Source: Desertivirga xinjiangensis (lineage in GTDB: Bacteria; Bacteroidota; Bacteroidia; Sphingobacteriales; Sphingobacteriaceae). Taken from it: a DNA stretch of 60,548 nucleotides. The number at the start of each line of letters is the position of its first letter. The first letter of the stretch is position 1. The notes under the pieces were generated by a model. The model was given only the letters and a program-made list of their open reading frames with translations, searched no databases and was not told the DNA's origin. Positions 48,976 to 58,299 of the stretch are shown piece after piece. The DNA lies in assembly GCF_024436435.1 (NCBI RefSeq), contig NZ_JAFMZP010000015.1, positions 1-60,548 on the forward strand. Reading direction: 5' to 3'. The translations under genes were made by a program, and so were the position numbers.

Positions 48976-50442
48976 ATGAATGATTTCAATTTATTGCTAA
49001 AATTGAAGAAAAACAGATTTCCTAAACTGAATTCTTTTCCTGCATTTCCTGCAATCGCAGTGGCTTTAATTGCTTCAGCTGTCTCTTCTTGTAAATCGGT
49101 GGATTATTACGAACCACCTACTGTTTATAATAAAAGGGGCAAGTCAGTGTTCGCTCCTCCAGGAATGGTGTATGTCCCTTCAGGAACAGTAGTCTATAAA
49201 AGCGCTGCAGATGGTGAAAGAAAAGTAAGCTTAAGTCCGTTTTTTATGGATGCGACAGAGGTTACCAATTATCAGTACCGTGAGTTTGTAAACTGGGTAG
49301 CAGATTCTATTGCGGTTACCGACATTCTTCAGGATGAAAAATACTTTTTGAAACCTAAAGCTAAGAAGAGTAAAAGAGGCTCCGCAAATGTTGCATCTGC
49401 GCCGGGTAAAGTGATCGACTGGTCGAAAGTGCGCAACCGCGGAAAATTACCATTATGGCAAAATCCTGATCCCACTATACAGACGAAGCTTCTGGATGCG
49501 AAGCTGATCATTGAACAAGATGGAAAAAATGTACTAAATAAGGATATTGTTAAATATGGTTATTCTTTTCGTCATTCTGCCGGGCCAAATGCCGATAAGT
49601 ACTTAAAAGAGGTTGTCAGTGTGATACCTGAAACAGATGTCTGGGCAAACGATTTTCCGAATTCACAGGTGGATATCATGTCGGAAAATTATTATCAAAC
49701 CCGTTCATTCGACCACTATCCGGTGGTTGGAGTTACCTGGCTTCAGGCAAGGGCTTTTGCCCACTGGAGAGGCAAGGCTCACGGCCACCTTATAGCCAGA
49801 AACAACTCGCTTAAAACATATCAGTTATCTTACAATCTGCCGTCAGAAGCTCAATGGCAGTATGCGGCGGCCGGCTCTGCTGATCCGAATGATACAGCTG
49901 CGGTTAGCAAAAATTCACTGTTAACTTTTAAAGACAAAAAATCTAAAAAGGAAAAGCTGCTGGTGAACTTTAAACAAGGAGAAGGCGACTATACCCAGGA
50001 TGGATCTACTTTCACTTTGCCTGTTAAAACGTATGCTCCAAATAGCTTTGGATTATATAACATGAACGGTAACGTATCTGAGTGGACATTAGACGCCTTT
50101 AGTGCATCGGCTATTGAATTTGTCCATGACCTTAACCCGGTTCTGCAATATGATGCAGATGAGAATGCTCCTGCGGCTATGAAGAGAAAAGTAGTGAGAG
50201 GCGGTTCCTGGAAAGATAGCGGGCAGTCATTAGATATTGAAACCCGTAACTACGAGTTGCAGGATAAGCCACACTCTTACATTGGTTTCCGTTGCGTGAT
50301 GCCGGCTGTAGAGATGATAACAGACCAGGTGAGAACCCGGAAAGCTTCTGAACTTGCAGAAGGTAAAGGTAAAAAAGGCAAGAAGTCAGAGCCTAAGATT
50401 AGTAAGAAAAAATCAAATAAGGAATCAAATAAAGCTATATAA
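48976..50442 (+). CDS. gldK: GldK, T9SS/gliding ring lipoprotein
   Basis: A 488-residue lipoprotein: N-terminal basic region then IAVALIASAVSSCKSVDYYE with a lipobox Cys at about residue 39. The body is a formylglycine-generating-enzyme-like domain, as in GldK/GldJ: PPGMVYVPSGTVVYKSAADG, PFFMDATEVTNYQYREFVNW, VVGVTWLQARAFAHWRGKAH, SYNLPSEAQWQYAAAGSADP and NGNVSEWTLDAFSA. A Lys-rich tail (KGKKGKKSEPKISKKKSNKE) extends the end. GldK and GldN form the outer-membrane-associated ring of the type IX secretion system. It is followed by gldN in 26 bases, with no gldL or gldM between. Confidence 0.85.
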   Translation: MNDFNLLLKLKKNRFPKLNSFPAFPAIAVALIASAVSSCKSVDYYEPPTVYNKRGKSVFAPPGMVYVPSGTVVYKSAADGERKVSLSPFFMDATEVTNYQYREFVNWVADSIAVTDILQDEKYFLKPKAKKSKRGSANVASAPGKVIDWSKVRNRGKLPLWQNPDPTIQTKLLDAKLIIEQDGKNVLNKDIVKYGYSFRHSAGPNADKYLKEVVSVIPETDVWANDFPNSQVDIMSENYYQTRSFDHYPVVGVTWLQARAFAHWRGKAHGHLIARNNSLKTYQLSYNLPSEAQWQYAAAGSADPNDTAAVSKNSLLTFKDKKSKKEKLLVNFKQGEGDYTQDGSTFTLPVKTYAPNSFGLYNMNGNVSEWTLDAFSASAIEFVHDLNPVLQYDADENAPAAMKRKVVRGGSWKDSGQSLDIETRNYELQDKPHSYIGFRCVMPAVEMITDQVRTRKASELAEGKGKKGKKSEPKISKKKSNKESNKAI

Positions 50443-50468
50443 GAGGCTGTATAAATTGAAGGATTAAT

Positions 50469-51329
50469 ATGAAAAGAAAATTACTGTCCCTATTGCTGGC
50501 AACATTCAGCCTGACCACCCTAAGGGCCCAGGATCCCGTGGATTCGCTACCCCCGATTGTTGATGGTTACCAAACTTTTAATATACTGGAAAAAGCTAGT
50601 CCTTTTGATTACCCAAAAGTTGACCCTACAAGTATTAAGTTTTACAAAAGGATATGGCGCGACGTGGATTTGAGCCTGCCTCAGAACCAGGTGCTTGCTA
50701 CGCCTGGAAGCGAATTGATCAATATTTTCTTAGAAGGGATTAAGGCAAGGAAAATAGGTGTATACGATCCTTCTGATGATGCTTTCAAGAAAAGATTGAC
50801 TTCTGATGAAGCTGAAAAAAGACTAAAAGGTGATAGCGTAACTGTTCCCACTAAATATGACGATCAGGGTAACGCTATTGAGTGGACTAAAATGTTGAAT
50901 GATTTCAACCCTGAAAAGATTGTGAAATTCAGATTGAAAGAGGATGTGTTTTACGATAAGCAAAGATCTCGCGTGGAAACGCGTATTATAGGAATTGCTC
51001 CGTTAATGCGCCTGGACGTAGCTGGTTTGGATTCAAATCAAACAGTGCCGGCATTCTGGTTATATTTCCCTCATTGCCGTCATTTACTGGTTAGTCGTGA
51101 TATTTCAGATCCAGACAGGGGAATAGCTGATATGACTCTTGATGACTTTTTTGTGCAAAGAAAGTTTAGCAGCGTCATTATCAGGGATTCGAATCCTGCC
51201 GGTTTGAGAATAGCCGATTATGCGAAAGATTCAGATTCGCAAAAGAAGGAAGCTCAGCGTATAGAGCAAGGCATACAGGAGTATAAGAAAAAGGTGTGGA
51301 CTGTCAGTCAAAAGGTTGAAACACCTTAA
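50469..51329 (+). CDS. gldN: GldN, T9SS/gliding ring protein
   Basis: A 286-residue secreted protein with signal MKRKLLSLLLATFSLTTLRA. GldN/PorN features: KFYKRIWRDVDLSLPQNQVL (typical R-x-I-D/N-L), NIFLEGIKARKIGVYDPSDD, KFRLKEDVFYDKQRSRVETR, IIGIAPLM, and FWLYFPHCRHLLVSRDISDP. In full T9SS operons it follows gldK, gldL and gldM. Here it directly follows gldK. A strong terminator comes 16 bases after the stop, so gldK-gldN is a complete two-gene unit. Confidence 0.85.
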   Translation: MKRKLLSLLLATFSLTTLRAQDPVDSLPPIVDGYQTFNILEKASPFDYPKVDPTSIKFYKRIWRDVDLSLPQNQVLATPGSELINIFLEGIKARKIGVYDPSDDAFKKRLTSDEAEKRLKGDSVTVPTKYDDQGNAIEWTKMLNDFNPEKIVKFRLKEDVFYDKQRSRVETRIIGIAPLMRLDVAGLDSNQTVPAFWLYFPHCRHLLVSRDISDPDRGIADMTLDDFFVQRKFSSVIIRDSNPAGLRIADYAKDSDSQKKEAQRIEQGIQEYKKKVWTVSQKVETP

Positions 51330-51344
51330 GATGGTTTAAAAATA

Positions 51345-51379
51345 AAAAATCCGGTTCTGTAAAGGACCGGATTTTTTTT
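51345..51379 (+). terminator. Terminator of gldK-gldN
   Basis: AAAAATCCGGT...ACCGGATTTTTTTT hairpin with a nine-base loop and a long T run, 16 bases past the gldN stop. Confidence 0.9.
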
Positions 51380-51397
51380 GTCCTCCAGCTTTTAGCT

Positions 51398-51622
51398 TTA
51401 GCTGTTTACATGCTGTTCAATCTCCGCACCTATTGCCTCAAGGATGTTTGGAGAAATGTCCGACACCTCCCGGCTTTTCCATCTTCCATCACTATCTTTA
51501 TATAATCTCGAGATGAACTTTTGATTTTGGCTTACGATATAGGTGCCAACCGGGTTTTCTTCTTTCACCTGGAATGTCTCTTCCAGGTTAGCTATAAACA
51601 ATTTGATTTCGAACGATTGCAT
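51398..51622 (-). CDS. Small hypothetical protein (74 aa)
   Basis: A soluble alpha/beta protein of 74 residues: MQSFEIKLFIANLEETFQVK, then YIVSQNQKFISRLYKDSDGR and a C-terminal helix SPNILEAIGAEIEQHVNS. The pattern (beta-rich start, YKD-DGRW turn, helix) is seen in small conserved Sphingobacteriaceae proteins, but no family name comes to mind. Short single gene between gldN and yidC. Confidence 0.6.
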   Translation of the reverse strand: MQSFEIKLFIANLEETFQVKEENPVGTYIVSQNQKFISRLYKDSDGRWKSREVSDISPNILEAIGAEIEQHVNS

Positions 51623-51725
51623 AAGATAAAATCGGATATAATGGGATAAATAGCATAAATTCTTACCTACTTAAAGCAATTATCGCCGCTTTTGTTTGCT
51701 GGTGGAGATCCACAGTATACTGCAT

Positions 51726-51765
51726 AAAAAAAGCCGGCTTACGCATTACGCACCGGCTTTTTTTA
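51726..51765 (-). terminator. Terminator of the yidC gene
   Basis: AAAAAAGCCGG...CCGGCTTTTTT hairpin with flanking A and T runs, about 17 bases past the yidC stop at 51782. Confidence 0.85.
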
Positions 51766-51781
51766 TTATTGACAAAGATCT

Positions 51782-53605
51782 CTATTTCTTCTTTGATTGA
51801 GATTGCTGTCTCATATAGTCTTCCATCCGTTGCTGAAATTTCGATTGCTTCTTCTTTTCGCCTTCAGGTTTTTTCTTGTTTTCCTGAATCCTTGCATGGA
51901 TCTTTTCATCATTTACCATTTGTTTGATTAAAAACTGCTGGGCAAAGGTGAGCATGTTGGCTAAGAAATAGTAGTAATTTAACCCGGCAGGGTAGCTATT
52001 TAACACCCCTAAGAAGATAATAGGCGTGATGTATCCTATATACTTCATCTGCCCGGTAGCACCTGAAACCTGGTTGTTGAAATAGGTGTAGATCAAGGTT
52101 GAAATAGTCATCAACAAACACATTAAACTGATGTGGTTAATGCCTAGTAAAGGAATGGTAGGGAAGTTTAGTATAGAATCGTATGTTGAAAGATCCTCCA
52201 TCCATAAAAAGCTTTCTCCTCTTAGCTCAAACAAATTCGGAAAGAAGAAAAAGAACGCCATGATAATCGGCATCTGTAAAAGCATAGGGATACATCCTCC
52301 AAGAGGGTTAACTCCGGCCTTCTTATATAATTTAAGGTATTCCTGCTGTAGCAGCGTCGGGTTATCTTCTCCAACCTTAGCCTTTATCTCATCCATTTCA
52401 GGCTTTAACACCCGCATTTTAGCCATGGATATATAAGACTTATACGTAAGAGGAGATAAAACTACCTTAAGAAGGATCGTTAATACCAGGATGATCAATC
52501 CGTAGCTCCAGTTGAATTGCTCAAGGAATCCAAATACAGGAAGCACCGCTACCCGGTTAACCCATTTTAGAGGGCCCCAGCCTAAATCTATCTGACGCTC
52601 CAGGTGATAACCCTGGTCTTTTAGCGTTTTAAACTGGTTTGGCCCAAAGTAAAACTCCATTGGATAAGAGTTTACCGCCTGCTTTTTGAAAGGGAGGACT
52701 AAGCTTGCTGCATAACGTTTAACAACGCCAGCTTCCGGTGATGTGGTAACCGCCAGAGATCCTTTATCAAAACCGTCTTTTGATATAAGCACGTTTGAAA
52801 AGAAGTGTTGTTTAAAAGATATCCATTTAATCTTTCCATCAGCACCAAGATCTTTTTTCTCATCTTCAGTGGTTCCTATATGATCAACTTCGTTATCAGC
52901 ATGATTAAAATAAGCCCCCGAATACTTGTGCTCGTTTTGAAGATCTTTTTCTTTTTGCCTTAAAACGGTTTCCCAGTTCAAGGTAAGGGGACCAGGTGTG
53001 ATAGCACTCTCAAGGCCAGTAGCAATAATGTTAAAACCTACTTTAAAGCTATCGCCTTTTATAGAATAAACATAGTCAAGATATTGTCCCGGGCCGTAGG
53101 TTGCTCTCAGCGTTACTGAACCTGAGTCGGCTTTAGAAACATTTAATGCAGGAGCAGAAGGCGTAAAATAAAGTTCGTCAGTATTTATCGCTGAGCCCCC
53201 GGCGTTAAAGCTTAGTCCGAATTTAGTATCATTTTCATTAAACATCACAAGAGGCTTCTTGTCGTAAGTTTTGTAATTCTTCAACTCTACTGATTGAATT
53301 TTACCGCCCTTGCTGCTGATGTTTACCTTAAAGTTTTGGTTTTCAAGTACAATTACCTGGTTGCTGGCTACTCTTGCTGAACCAAAAGGCCCTTTTAAGA
53401 GATTTGAATCTATAGCTGTGGAAGCCGCTGCTTTTTGAGCCTGTTTTGAAGCTGCAACTGCTGGTTTTGAAGCTGCAGTATTCTTTAAAGAATCCTGAAC
53501 TATTTTCTCGCGTTTAAGTTCTTCTTCAGATGGCTTCAGCAGCCACGTAGAACCAACGAGAATGACTAATATCAAAAATAGTCCTGTGAATGTATTTCTA
53601 TCCAT
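51782..53605 (-). CDS. yidC: YidC membrane protein insertase
   Basis: A 607-residue YidC of the long, Gram-negative type. N-terminal membrane anchor (MDRNTFTGLFLILVILVGST), a large periplasmic beta-sandwich domain (about 75-350), then the conserved five-helix core (WSYGLIILVLTILLKVVLSP, LTYKSYISMAKMRVLKPEMD, NPLGGCIPMLLQMPIIMAFF, late YPAGLNYYYFLANMLTFAQQ). A basic tail (ENKKKPEGEKKKQSKFQQRM) can contact ribosomes. It inserts inner-membrane proteins, alone or with SecYEG. Upstream lies pyrG with a repeat-filled gap. Confidence 0.95.
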   Translation of the reverse strand: MDRNTFTGLFLILVILVGSTWLLKPSEEELKREKIVQDSLKNTAASKPAVAASKQAQKAAASTAIDSNLLKGPFGSARVASNQVIVLENQNFKVNISSKGGKIQSVELKNYKTYDKKPLVMFNENDTKFGLSFNAGGSAINTDELYFTPSAPALNVSKADSGSVTLRATYGPGQYLDYVYSIKGDSFKVGFNIIATGLESAITPGPLTLNWETVLRQKEKDLQNEHKYSGAYFNHADNEVDHIGTTEDEKKDLGADGKIKWISFKQHFFSNVLISKDGFDKGSLAVTTSPEAGVVKRYAASLVLPFKKQAVNSYPMEFYFGPNQFKTLKDQGYHLERQIDLGWGPLKWVNRVAVLPVFGFLEQFNWSYGLIILVLTILLKVVLSPLTYKSYISMAKMRVLKPEMDEIKAKVGEDNPTLLQQEYLKLYKKAGVNPLGGCIPMLLQMPIIMAFFFFFPNLFELRGESFLWMEDLSTYDSILNFPTIPLLGINHISLMCLLMTISTLIYTYFNNQVSGATGQMKYIGYITPIIFLGVLNSYPAGLNYYYFLANMLTFAQQFLIKQMVNDEKIHARIQENKKKPEGEKKKQSKFQQRMEDYMRQQSQSKKK

Positions 53606-53648
53606 TATTAATTTGGTAATCCTCTTTTTTGTTAAGTTTTTTTAATTG

Positions 53649-53829
53649 GCCAAAGATGCGGCGACAATTCTATTATTAAATTTTGTTTTTCCTTTTATTA
53701 GCCAAAGATGCGGCGACACCTCCACTAAAAAATATTTTTATTTTTACTTTTATTAGCCAAAGATGCGGCGACACCTCCACTAAAAAATATTTTTATTTTT
53801 TCCTTTTATTAGCCAAAGAGGCGGCGACA
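53649..53829. repeat. Tandem repeat made from the 3' end of pyrG
   Basis: The block GCCAAAGATGCGGCGACA, from the last codons of pyrG, occurs four times, at 53649-53666, 53701-53718, 53756-53773 and (with one base change) inside pyrG itself at 53812-53829. The spacing is 52, 55 and 56 bases. Copies two and three are identical over about 50 bases. The array fills the whole gap between yidC and pyrG. Confidence 0.85.
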
Positions 53830-55403
53830 AAGTTAACAAAAAGAGGGTGCGGATTAGCAACAGTTGATTTTAATTCCGGGTGAAACTGTCCCGCCACAAA
53901 AAACGGGTGATTTTTTAATTCCACAATTTCAACCAGGTTATTCTCCGGGTTAATTCCCGAAGCCAGCATACCAGCTTCTTCATATTGCTTCAGGTAATCG
54001 TTATTAAACTCATACCGGTGACGGTGACGTTCAGTTATGCGTGTTTTACCATAAATAGCAGCAGCCTTACTACCTTTTTTCAATTCACAAGTATAAGAGC
54101 CGAGGCGCATGGTACCACCTTTATTTTTGATCTTCTTTTGCTCCTCCATCATAGAAATAACAGCATGATGCGTATCTTCATTCATCTCGGTGCTATGGGC
54201 TCCATCAAGTTTCAATACGTTTCGGCCAAATTCTATCACAGCGCACTGCATACCCAGACATATTCCAAAGAACGGAATGTTTTTTTCACGGACATGTTTT
54301 ATTGCAACGATCTTGCCTTCGATTCCACGGCTACCAAATCCCGGAGCCACTAAAACTCCGTCTAAACCTGCAAGTTTTTCATTTACGTTTTCTTCCGTGA
54401 TCCCTTCTGAGTGTAATGAATGAACCCTTACCTTACACTCATTACGTGCTCCGGCATGAATAAACGATTCTGTGATCGATTTGTAAGCATCCTGTAACTC
54501 AACGTATTTTCCGATCAGGCCAATGTTGACTTCTGCAGTAGGGTTCTTTAATCTGCCCAGAAAATCTTTCCAGCTTTCAAGATCCGGCTCATTTTTGTGC
54601 GGTAGCTTAAGTTTAGTAAGTACAGTTTTGTCGAGTTGTTCTTTCAGCATCAACAAAGGCACATCATAAATGGTTGATGCATCAATTGACTCGACTACCG
54701 CATTGATATTAACATTACAGAACTGGGCAATCTTCCGTCTAATATCCTGGTTGATGTGATGTTCAGTCCGGCAAACCAATATATCCGGTTGTATACCATA
54801 TTCTAAAAGCATTTTAACAGAGTGCTGGGTCGGCTTGGTTTTAAGTTCGCCCGCTGCTGCAAGATAGGGTACAAGGGTGAGGTGGATCACAAGCGAGTTG
54901 TTGTAGCCGATCTCCCACCTAAACTGACGTACAGCTTCTATAAATGGCAAAGATTCGATATCGCCAACAGTTCCACCAAGCTCAGTGATCACGATGTCGA
55001 AATCCCCGCTTTCGCCGAGTATACGAATGTTGCTTTTAATCTCGTCGGTGATATGGGGAACCACCTGCACTGTTTTACCAAGATAGGCGCCTTCCCGCTC
55101 TTTGCGGATCACGTTTTGATAGATACGACCAGTTGTTACGTTGTTTGCCTGAGAAGTGGGTACGTTCAGAAAGCGTTCATAATGACCAAGGTCAAGGTCG
55201 GTCTCAGCGCCATCTTCAGTCACAAAGCACTCTCCATGCTCGTAAGGGTTTAACGTTCCCGGATCAATGTTAATGTAAGGGTCGAACTTTTGAATGGTAA
55301 CCCGGTAGCCACGGGCCTGAAGAAGCTTAGCTAAAGATGCGGAAATAATACCTTTTCCTAACGATGAGGTAACTCCTCCCGTAACAAAAATATATTTGGT
55401 CAT
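53793..55403 (-). CDS. pyrG: CTP synthase (PyrG)
   Basis: A 536-residue CTP synthase. Synthetase domain: [20 protein letters not shown] (ATP loop), [55 protein letters not shown]. The glutamine amidotransferase domain (about 290-536) has nucleophile Cys in [20 protein letters not shown], His/Glu in [12 protein letters not shown], and a [19 protein letters not shown] end. It amidates UTP to CTP with glutamine and ATP. The last codons are the source of the tandem repeat behind it, so the exact 3' end may have been remodelled. Confidence 0.97.
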   Translation of the reverse strand: MTKYIFVTGGVTSSLGKGIISASLAKLLQARGYRVTIQKFDPYINIDPGTLNPYEHGECFVTEDGAETDLDLGHYERFLNVPTSQANNVTTGRIYQNVIRKEREGAYLGKTVQVVPHITDEIKSNIRILGESGDFDIVITELGGTVGDIESLPFIEAVRQFRWEIGYNNSLVIHLTLVPYLAAAGELKTKPTQHSVKMLLEYGIQPDILVCRTEHHINQDIRRKIAQFCNVNINAVVESIDASTIYDVPLLMLKEQLDKTVLTKLKLPHKNEPDLESWKDFLGRLKNPTAEVNIGLIGKYVELQDAYKSITESFIHAGARNECKVRVHSLHSEGITEENVNEKLAGLDGVLVAPGFGSRGIEGKIVAIKHVREKNIPFFGICLGMQCAVIEFGRNVLKLDGAHSTEMNEDTHHAVISMMEEQKKIKNKGGTMRLGSYTCELKKGSKAAAIYGKTRITERHRHRYEFNNDYLKQYEEAGMLASGINPENNLVEIVELKNHPFFVAGQFHPELKSTVANPHPLFVNFVAASLANKRKK

Positions 55404-55595
55404 TTGAAATGATGGATTTTTACTTGATTCTTTCTCTTTTATGATAAAAAATCAAATGCTTTTGTACGGGATTCAAAATTACGAAAAATTTCGGCTCCTG
55501 CTAAATTTGTTGAGAAATGAAATGGATTGTTTCAAACATTTACCCTGGTCTATGGGTATTTACAATCCAACAACATACCCTTTGTTCAAAAATTT

Positions 55596-55603
55596 TACAT
55601 TTG
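55596..55603 (+). promoter_or_regulatory. Possible -7 box of the M16 operon
   Basis: TACATTTG is an exact TAnnTTTG match 33 bases before the ATG at 55636. The best -33 TTTG (55581-55584) is only 11 bases upstream, so this is a weak call. The box lies in an inverted repeat (CATTTGT...ACAAATG). Confidence 0.3.
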
Positions 55604-55635
55604 TTTGTATCACAAATGATATATAAAATCCAAGA

Positions 55636-56871
55636 ATGGTAAATTTCAATAGATTTGTTTTAGACAATGGTCTGAAGGTACTAGTACATGAAGATTATAC
55701 TACACCAATGGCGGTTGTTAACGTATTATATGATGTGGGCGCCCGCGACGAAGATCCGGAAAAAACGGGTTTTGCTCATCTTTTCGAACATCTGATGTTT
55801 GGCGGTTCAGTAAATGTTGCCTCGTATGATGAACCTTTGCAGAGAGTTGGAGGAGAAAACAATGCATTTACGAGTAACGATATTACCAACTATTATATAA
55901 CTCTCCCTGCCGCAAATATAGAAACCGCTTTTTGGCTGGAGAGCGACCGGATGCTCGGCCTCGCCTTTTCCGAGAAGAGCCTGGAAGTGCAGCGTAATGT
56001 GGTGAGCGAAGAATTTAAACAACGCTATTTGAATCAGCCTTATGGGAATGTATGGTTGAAGTTGCGTCCGCTTGCTTATAAAGAACATCCATATAAATGG
56101 GCCACCATAGGTAAGGATCTTCTGCATATTGAGCAGGCCACGATTGATGATGTTAAGAGTTTTTTTGCCAAGCATTACAATCCCTCTAATGCCATTCTGG
56201 TAGTGGGAGGTGCCGTAAACACCGAAGATATAAAGCTGCTTGCAGAAGAATGGTTCGGTTCAATTCCTGGGGGTGCTAAACCCGAGCGTAAACTTCCGGC
56301 AGAACCGGAGCAACTTCAGGAAAGGAGAGAAGTGATTAAAGCAGATGTTCCCTTAAATGCCCTTTACATGGCTTTTCATATGTCCGCGAGAAAAGATACT
56401 GGTTACTATGAGGCTGATCTGATCTCTGATATCCTTTCGAGGGGAAACGCGTCCAGGTTGTATGTTTCACTGGTTAAAGAGCAAAAGATCTTCTCTGATA
56501 TCAATGCTTACCTTACCGGAAGTTCTGATCCTGGCTTATTTGTGATAGAAGGCAAGCTAACGGCGGGAGTGGACACCGCGACTGCCGAAGCTGCAATCTG
56601 GGAGCAATTGGAAGAATTGAAGTCCGGGCTTGTTTCTGAAAAAGAGTTCACTAAAGTAAAAAACAAGGTGGAATCTACAATGGTATTTGCCGAAATGAGC
56701 TTATTGGATAAAGCTATGAACCTGGCTTTCTTTGAGTTGATGGGTAATGCGGCTGACCTGAACAGCGAAGTGCAGAAGTACCTTGTTCTGACCCCTACAG
56801 ACATTCAGCGGAGAGCTAACAAGATTTTTAGAAAAGAAAATTCATCGACACTCTTATATCTGGCAAACTAA
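55636..56871 (+). CDS. M16 zinc peptidase, active subunit
   Basis: A 411-residue member of peptidase family M16. The inverted zinc motif HxxEH is intact (FAHLFEHLMFGGS, about residue 49), with a third-ligand Glu in the VVSEEFKQRYLNQPYGN helix region. Typical N-terminal VLDNGLKVLVHEDYTTPMAV and ENNAFTSNDITNYYITLPAA are present. No signal peptide, so cytosolic or exported by other means. Together with the next gene it forms the active/inactive pair used by bacterial M16B peptidases to cut peptides. Start and stop of the pair overlap by one base. Confidence 0.9.
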   Translation: MVNFNRFVLDNGLKVLVHEDYTTPMAVVNVLYDVGARDEDPEKTGFAHLFEHLMFGGSVNVASYDEPLQRVGGENNAFTSNDITNYYITLPAANIETAFWLESDRMLGLAFSEKSLEVQRNVVSEEFKQRYLNQPYGNVWLKLRPLAYKEHPYKWATIGKDLLHIEQATIDDVKSFFAKHYNPSNAILVVGGAVNTEDIKLLAEEWFGSIPGGAKPERKLPAEPEQLQERREVIKADVPLNALYMAFHMSARKDTGYYEADLISDILSRGNASRLYVSLVKEQKIFSDINAYLTGSSDPGLFVIEGKLTAGVDTATAEAAIWEQLEELKSGLVSEKEFTKVKNKVESTMVFAEMSLLDKAMNLAFFELMGNAADLNSEVQKYLVLTPTDIQRRANKIFRKENSSTLLYLAN

Positions 56872-58145
56872 TGATAGACAGAACCCAGGCACCTGCTTTT
56901 CGGCAGATTGAAAATATTGATTTAATAAAGGCGGAGGCATATGCACTTGACAATGGAGTGGATCTATATGTTATCAATGCCGGTACACAGGATCTCGTAA
57001 GGATCGAACTGATCTTTAATAATATTAACTGGAATCCGGCGAAGCCTCTTCAGGCATTTGCCGTTAACTCCATGCTGGTTGAAGGAACCAGTAAACTGAC
57101 AGCACTCCAGATAGCCGAGCATGTGGATTACTATGGTGCATTTTTGCAAACTGATTATAATTACGATTATGCTTTGGTAACCGTATATACCCTTACCAAG
57201 CATTTGGAGGCCATCTTGCCAATTATTAAAGATGTGGTTACCGGTTCTGTTTTTCCGGAGGAAGAGCTGGAAACTTTTAAACGGAACCAGAAACAAAAGT
57301 TAAGTGTAAATCTGGAAAAAAACGACTTCCTGAGCCGTCGGCTGTTCAATCGGGCTTTATTCGGGAACAGTATTTACGGCTATGCTGCAGAGGCTGCCGA
57401 TTATGACCGGCTTGACAGGGATCAGCTGGTAGAGTATTTTAACCTTGCCTACAAACCTGGTAATTGTACCATCATAGCATCGGGAAAGGTTGAAGATGAC
57501 ACTATTAGCCTGATTAATGAAAATTTCGGTAAACATTGGCACAAAGGATCAGAGATACAGACGAACTTGTTCACTTTTCCTGCGAGGGGTGGAGACGAAC
57601 ATTATTTCGAAAAAGAAGGTGCCCTGCAATCAGCTATCCGGCTGGGTAAATTGTCTGTTAACCGGAATCATCCGGATTTTGCAGCCCTCCAGGTGTTAAA
57701 TACTGTGCTTGGCGGCTACTTTGGGTCAAGACTGATGGCAAACATCAGGGAAGATAAAGGGTATACCTATGGAATTGGCTCCGCTGTTGTTTCATTGCAA
57801 AACGCCGGATATTTCTTTATTGCATCTGAAGTTGGCGCCGATGTATGCTCATCGGCGATTCAGGAAATCCAGAAAGAAATAACTTTATTGCAAACTGAAC
57901 TCGTTCCTGATGAAGAGCTGGCCCTGGTGAAAAACTATATGCTGGGATCTTTTCTGGGTGGCCTGGAGAACGCTTTCTCTCATGCAGATAAATTTAAAAA
58001 TATCTATTTTTCGGGAATGGATTACGACTACTACAGCAATTATGTAGAAACTGTCAAGTCTGTTTCTTCTGAAAAATTGTTGGAGTTGGCCAAGTTCTAT
58101 CTCAACTTTGACTCGTTCCAGAAAGTGATCGTAGGGAAGAAATAA
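56871..58145 (+). CDS. M16 zinc-peptidase-like protein, inactive subunit
   Basis: A 424-residue partner. The HxxEH position is replaced (ALQIAEHVDYYGAFLQTDYN), so it cannot bind the catalytic zinc. The substrate-binding R/Y motif is kept (GSRLMANIREDKGYTYGIGS), the usual division of labour in M16B heterodimers: the first subunit supplies the zinc, this one the R/Y pair. Its ATG overlaps the preceding stop by one base. A large inverted-repeat element follows immediately. Confidence 0.9.
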   Translation: MIDRTQAPAFRQIENIDLIKAEAYALDNGVDLYVINAGTQDLVRIELIFNNINWNPAKPLQAFAVNSMLVEGTSKLTALQIAEHVDYYGAFLQTDYNYDYALVTVYTLTKHLEAILPIIKDVVTGSVFPEEELETFKRNQKQKLSVNLEKNDFLSRRLFNRALFGNSIYGYAAEAADYDRLDRDQLVEYFNLAYKPGNCTIIASGKVEDDTISLINENFGKHWHKGSEIQTNLFTFPARGGDEHYFEKEGALQSAIRLGKLSVNRNHPDFAALQVLNTVLGGYFGSRLMANIREDKGYTYGIGSAVVSLQNAGYFFIASEVGADVCSSAIQEIQKEITLLQTELVPDEELALVKNYMLGSFLGGLENAFSHADKFKNIYFSGMDYDYYSNYVETVKSVSSEKLLELAKFYLNFDSFQKVIVGKK

Positions 58146-58150
58146 AAAAA

Positions 58151-58276
58151 GGGTATCCAAAAAACTGTTCCTTCGTCATGCCGAATTTATTTCGGCACCT
58201 CTTGACCATGCTTTCGAGCATAATCAAGCGATCCTGAAACAAGTTCAGGATTACGAAGGAACCATTTTGGATACCC
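58151..58276. repeat. Large palindromic REP-like element
   Basis: The outer arms GGGTATCCAAAA (58151-58162) and TTTTGGATACCC (58265-58276) are perfect inverted repeats. Inside are nested stems: GTTCCTTCGT/ACGAAGGAAC, GCCGAA-TTTATT-TTCGGC, ATGCT-TTCG-AGCAT and ATCCTGAA-ACAAG-TTCAGGAT. Such composite hairpins, with CGTCATGC...-type and TTCAGGAT-type stems, are common between genes in Sphingobacteriaceae (general knowledge). It can serve as terminator for both flanking, convergent genes. Confidence 0.85.
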
Positions 58277-58299
58277 TCCTTATTTGTAAAGGGGTGCAG

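Noticed and set aside
54822-55253. A 143-residue plus-strand frame inside pyrG
   Set aside because: Antisense shadow of a universally conserved gene.
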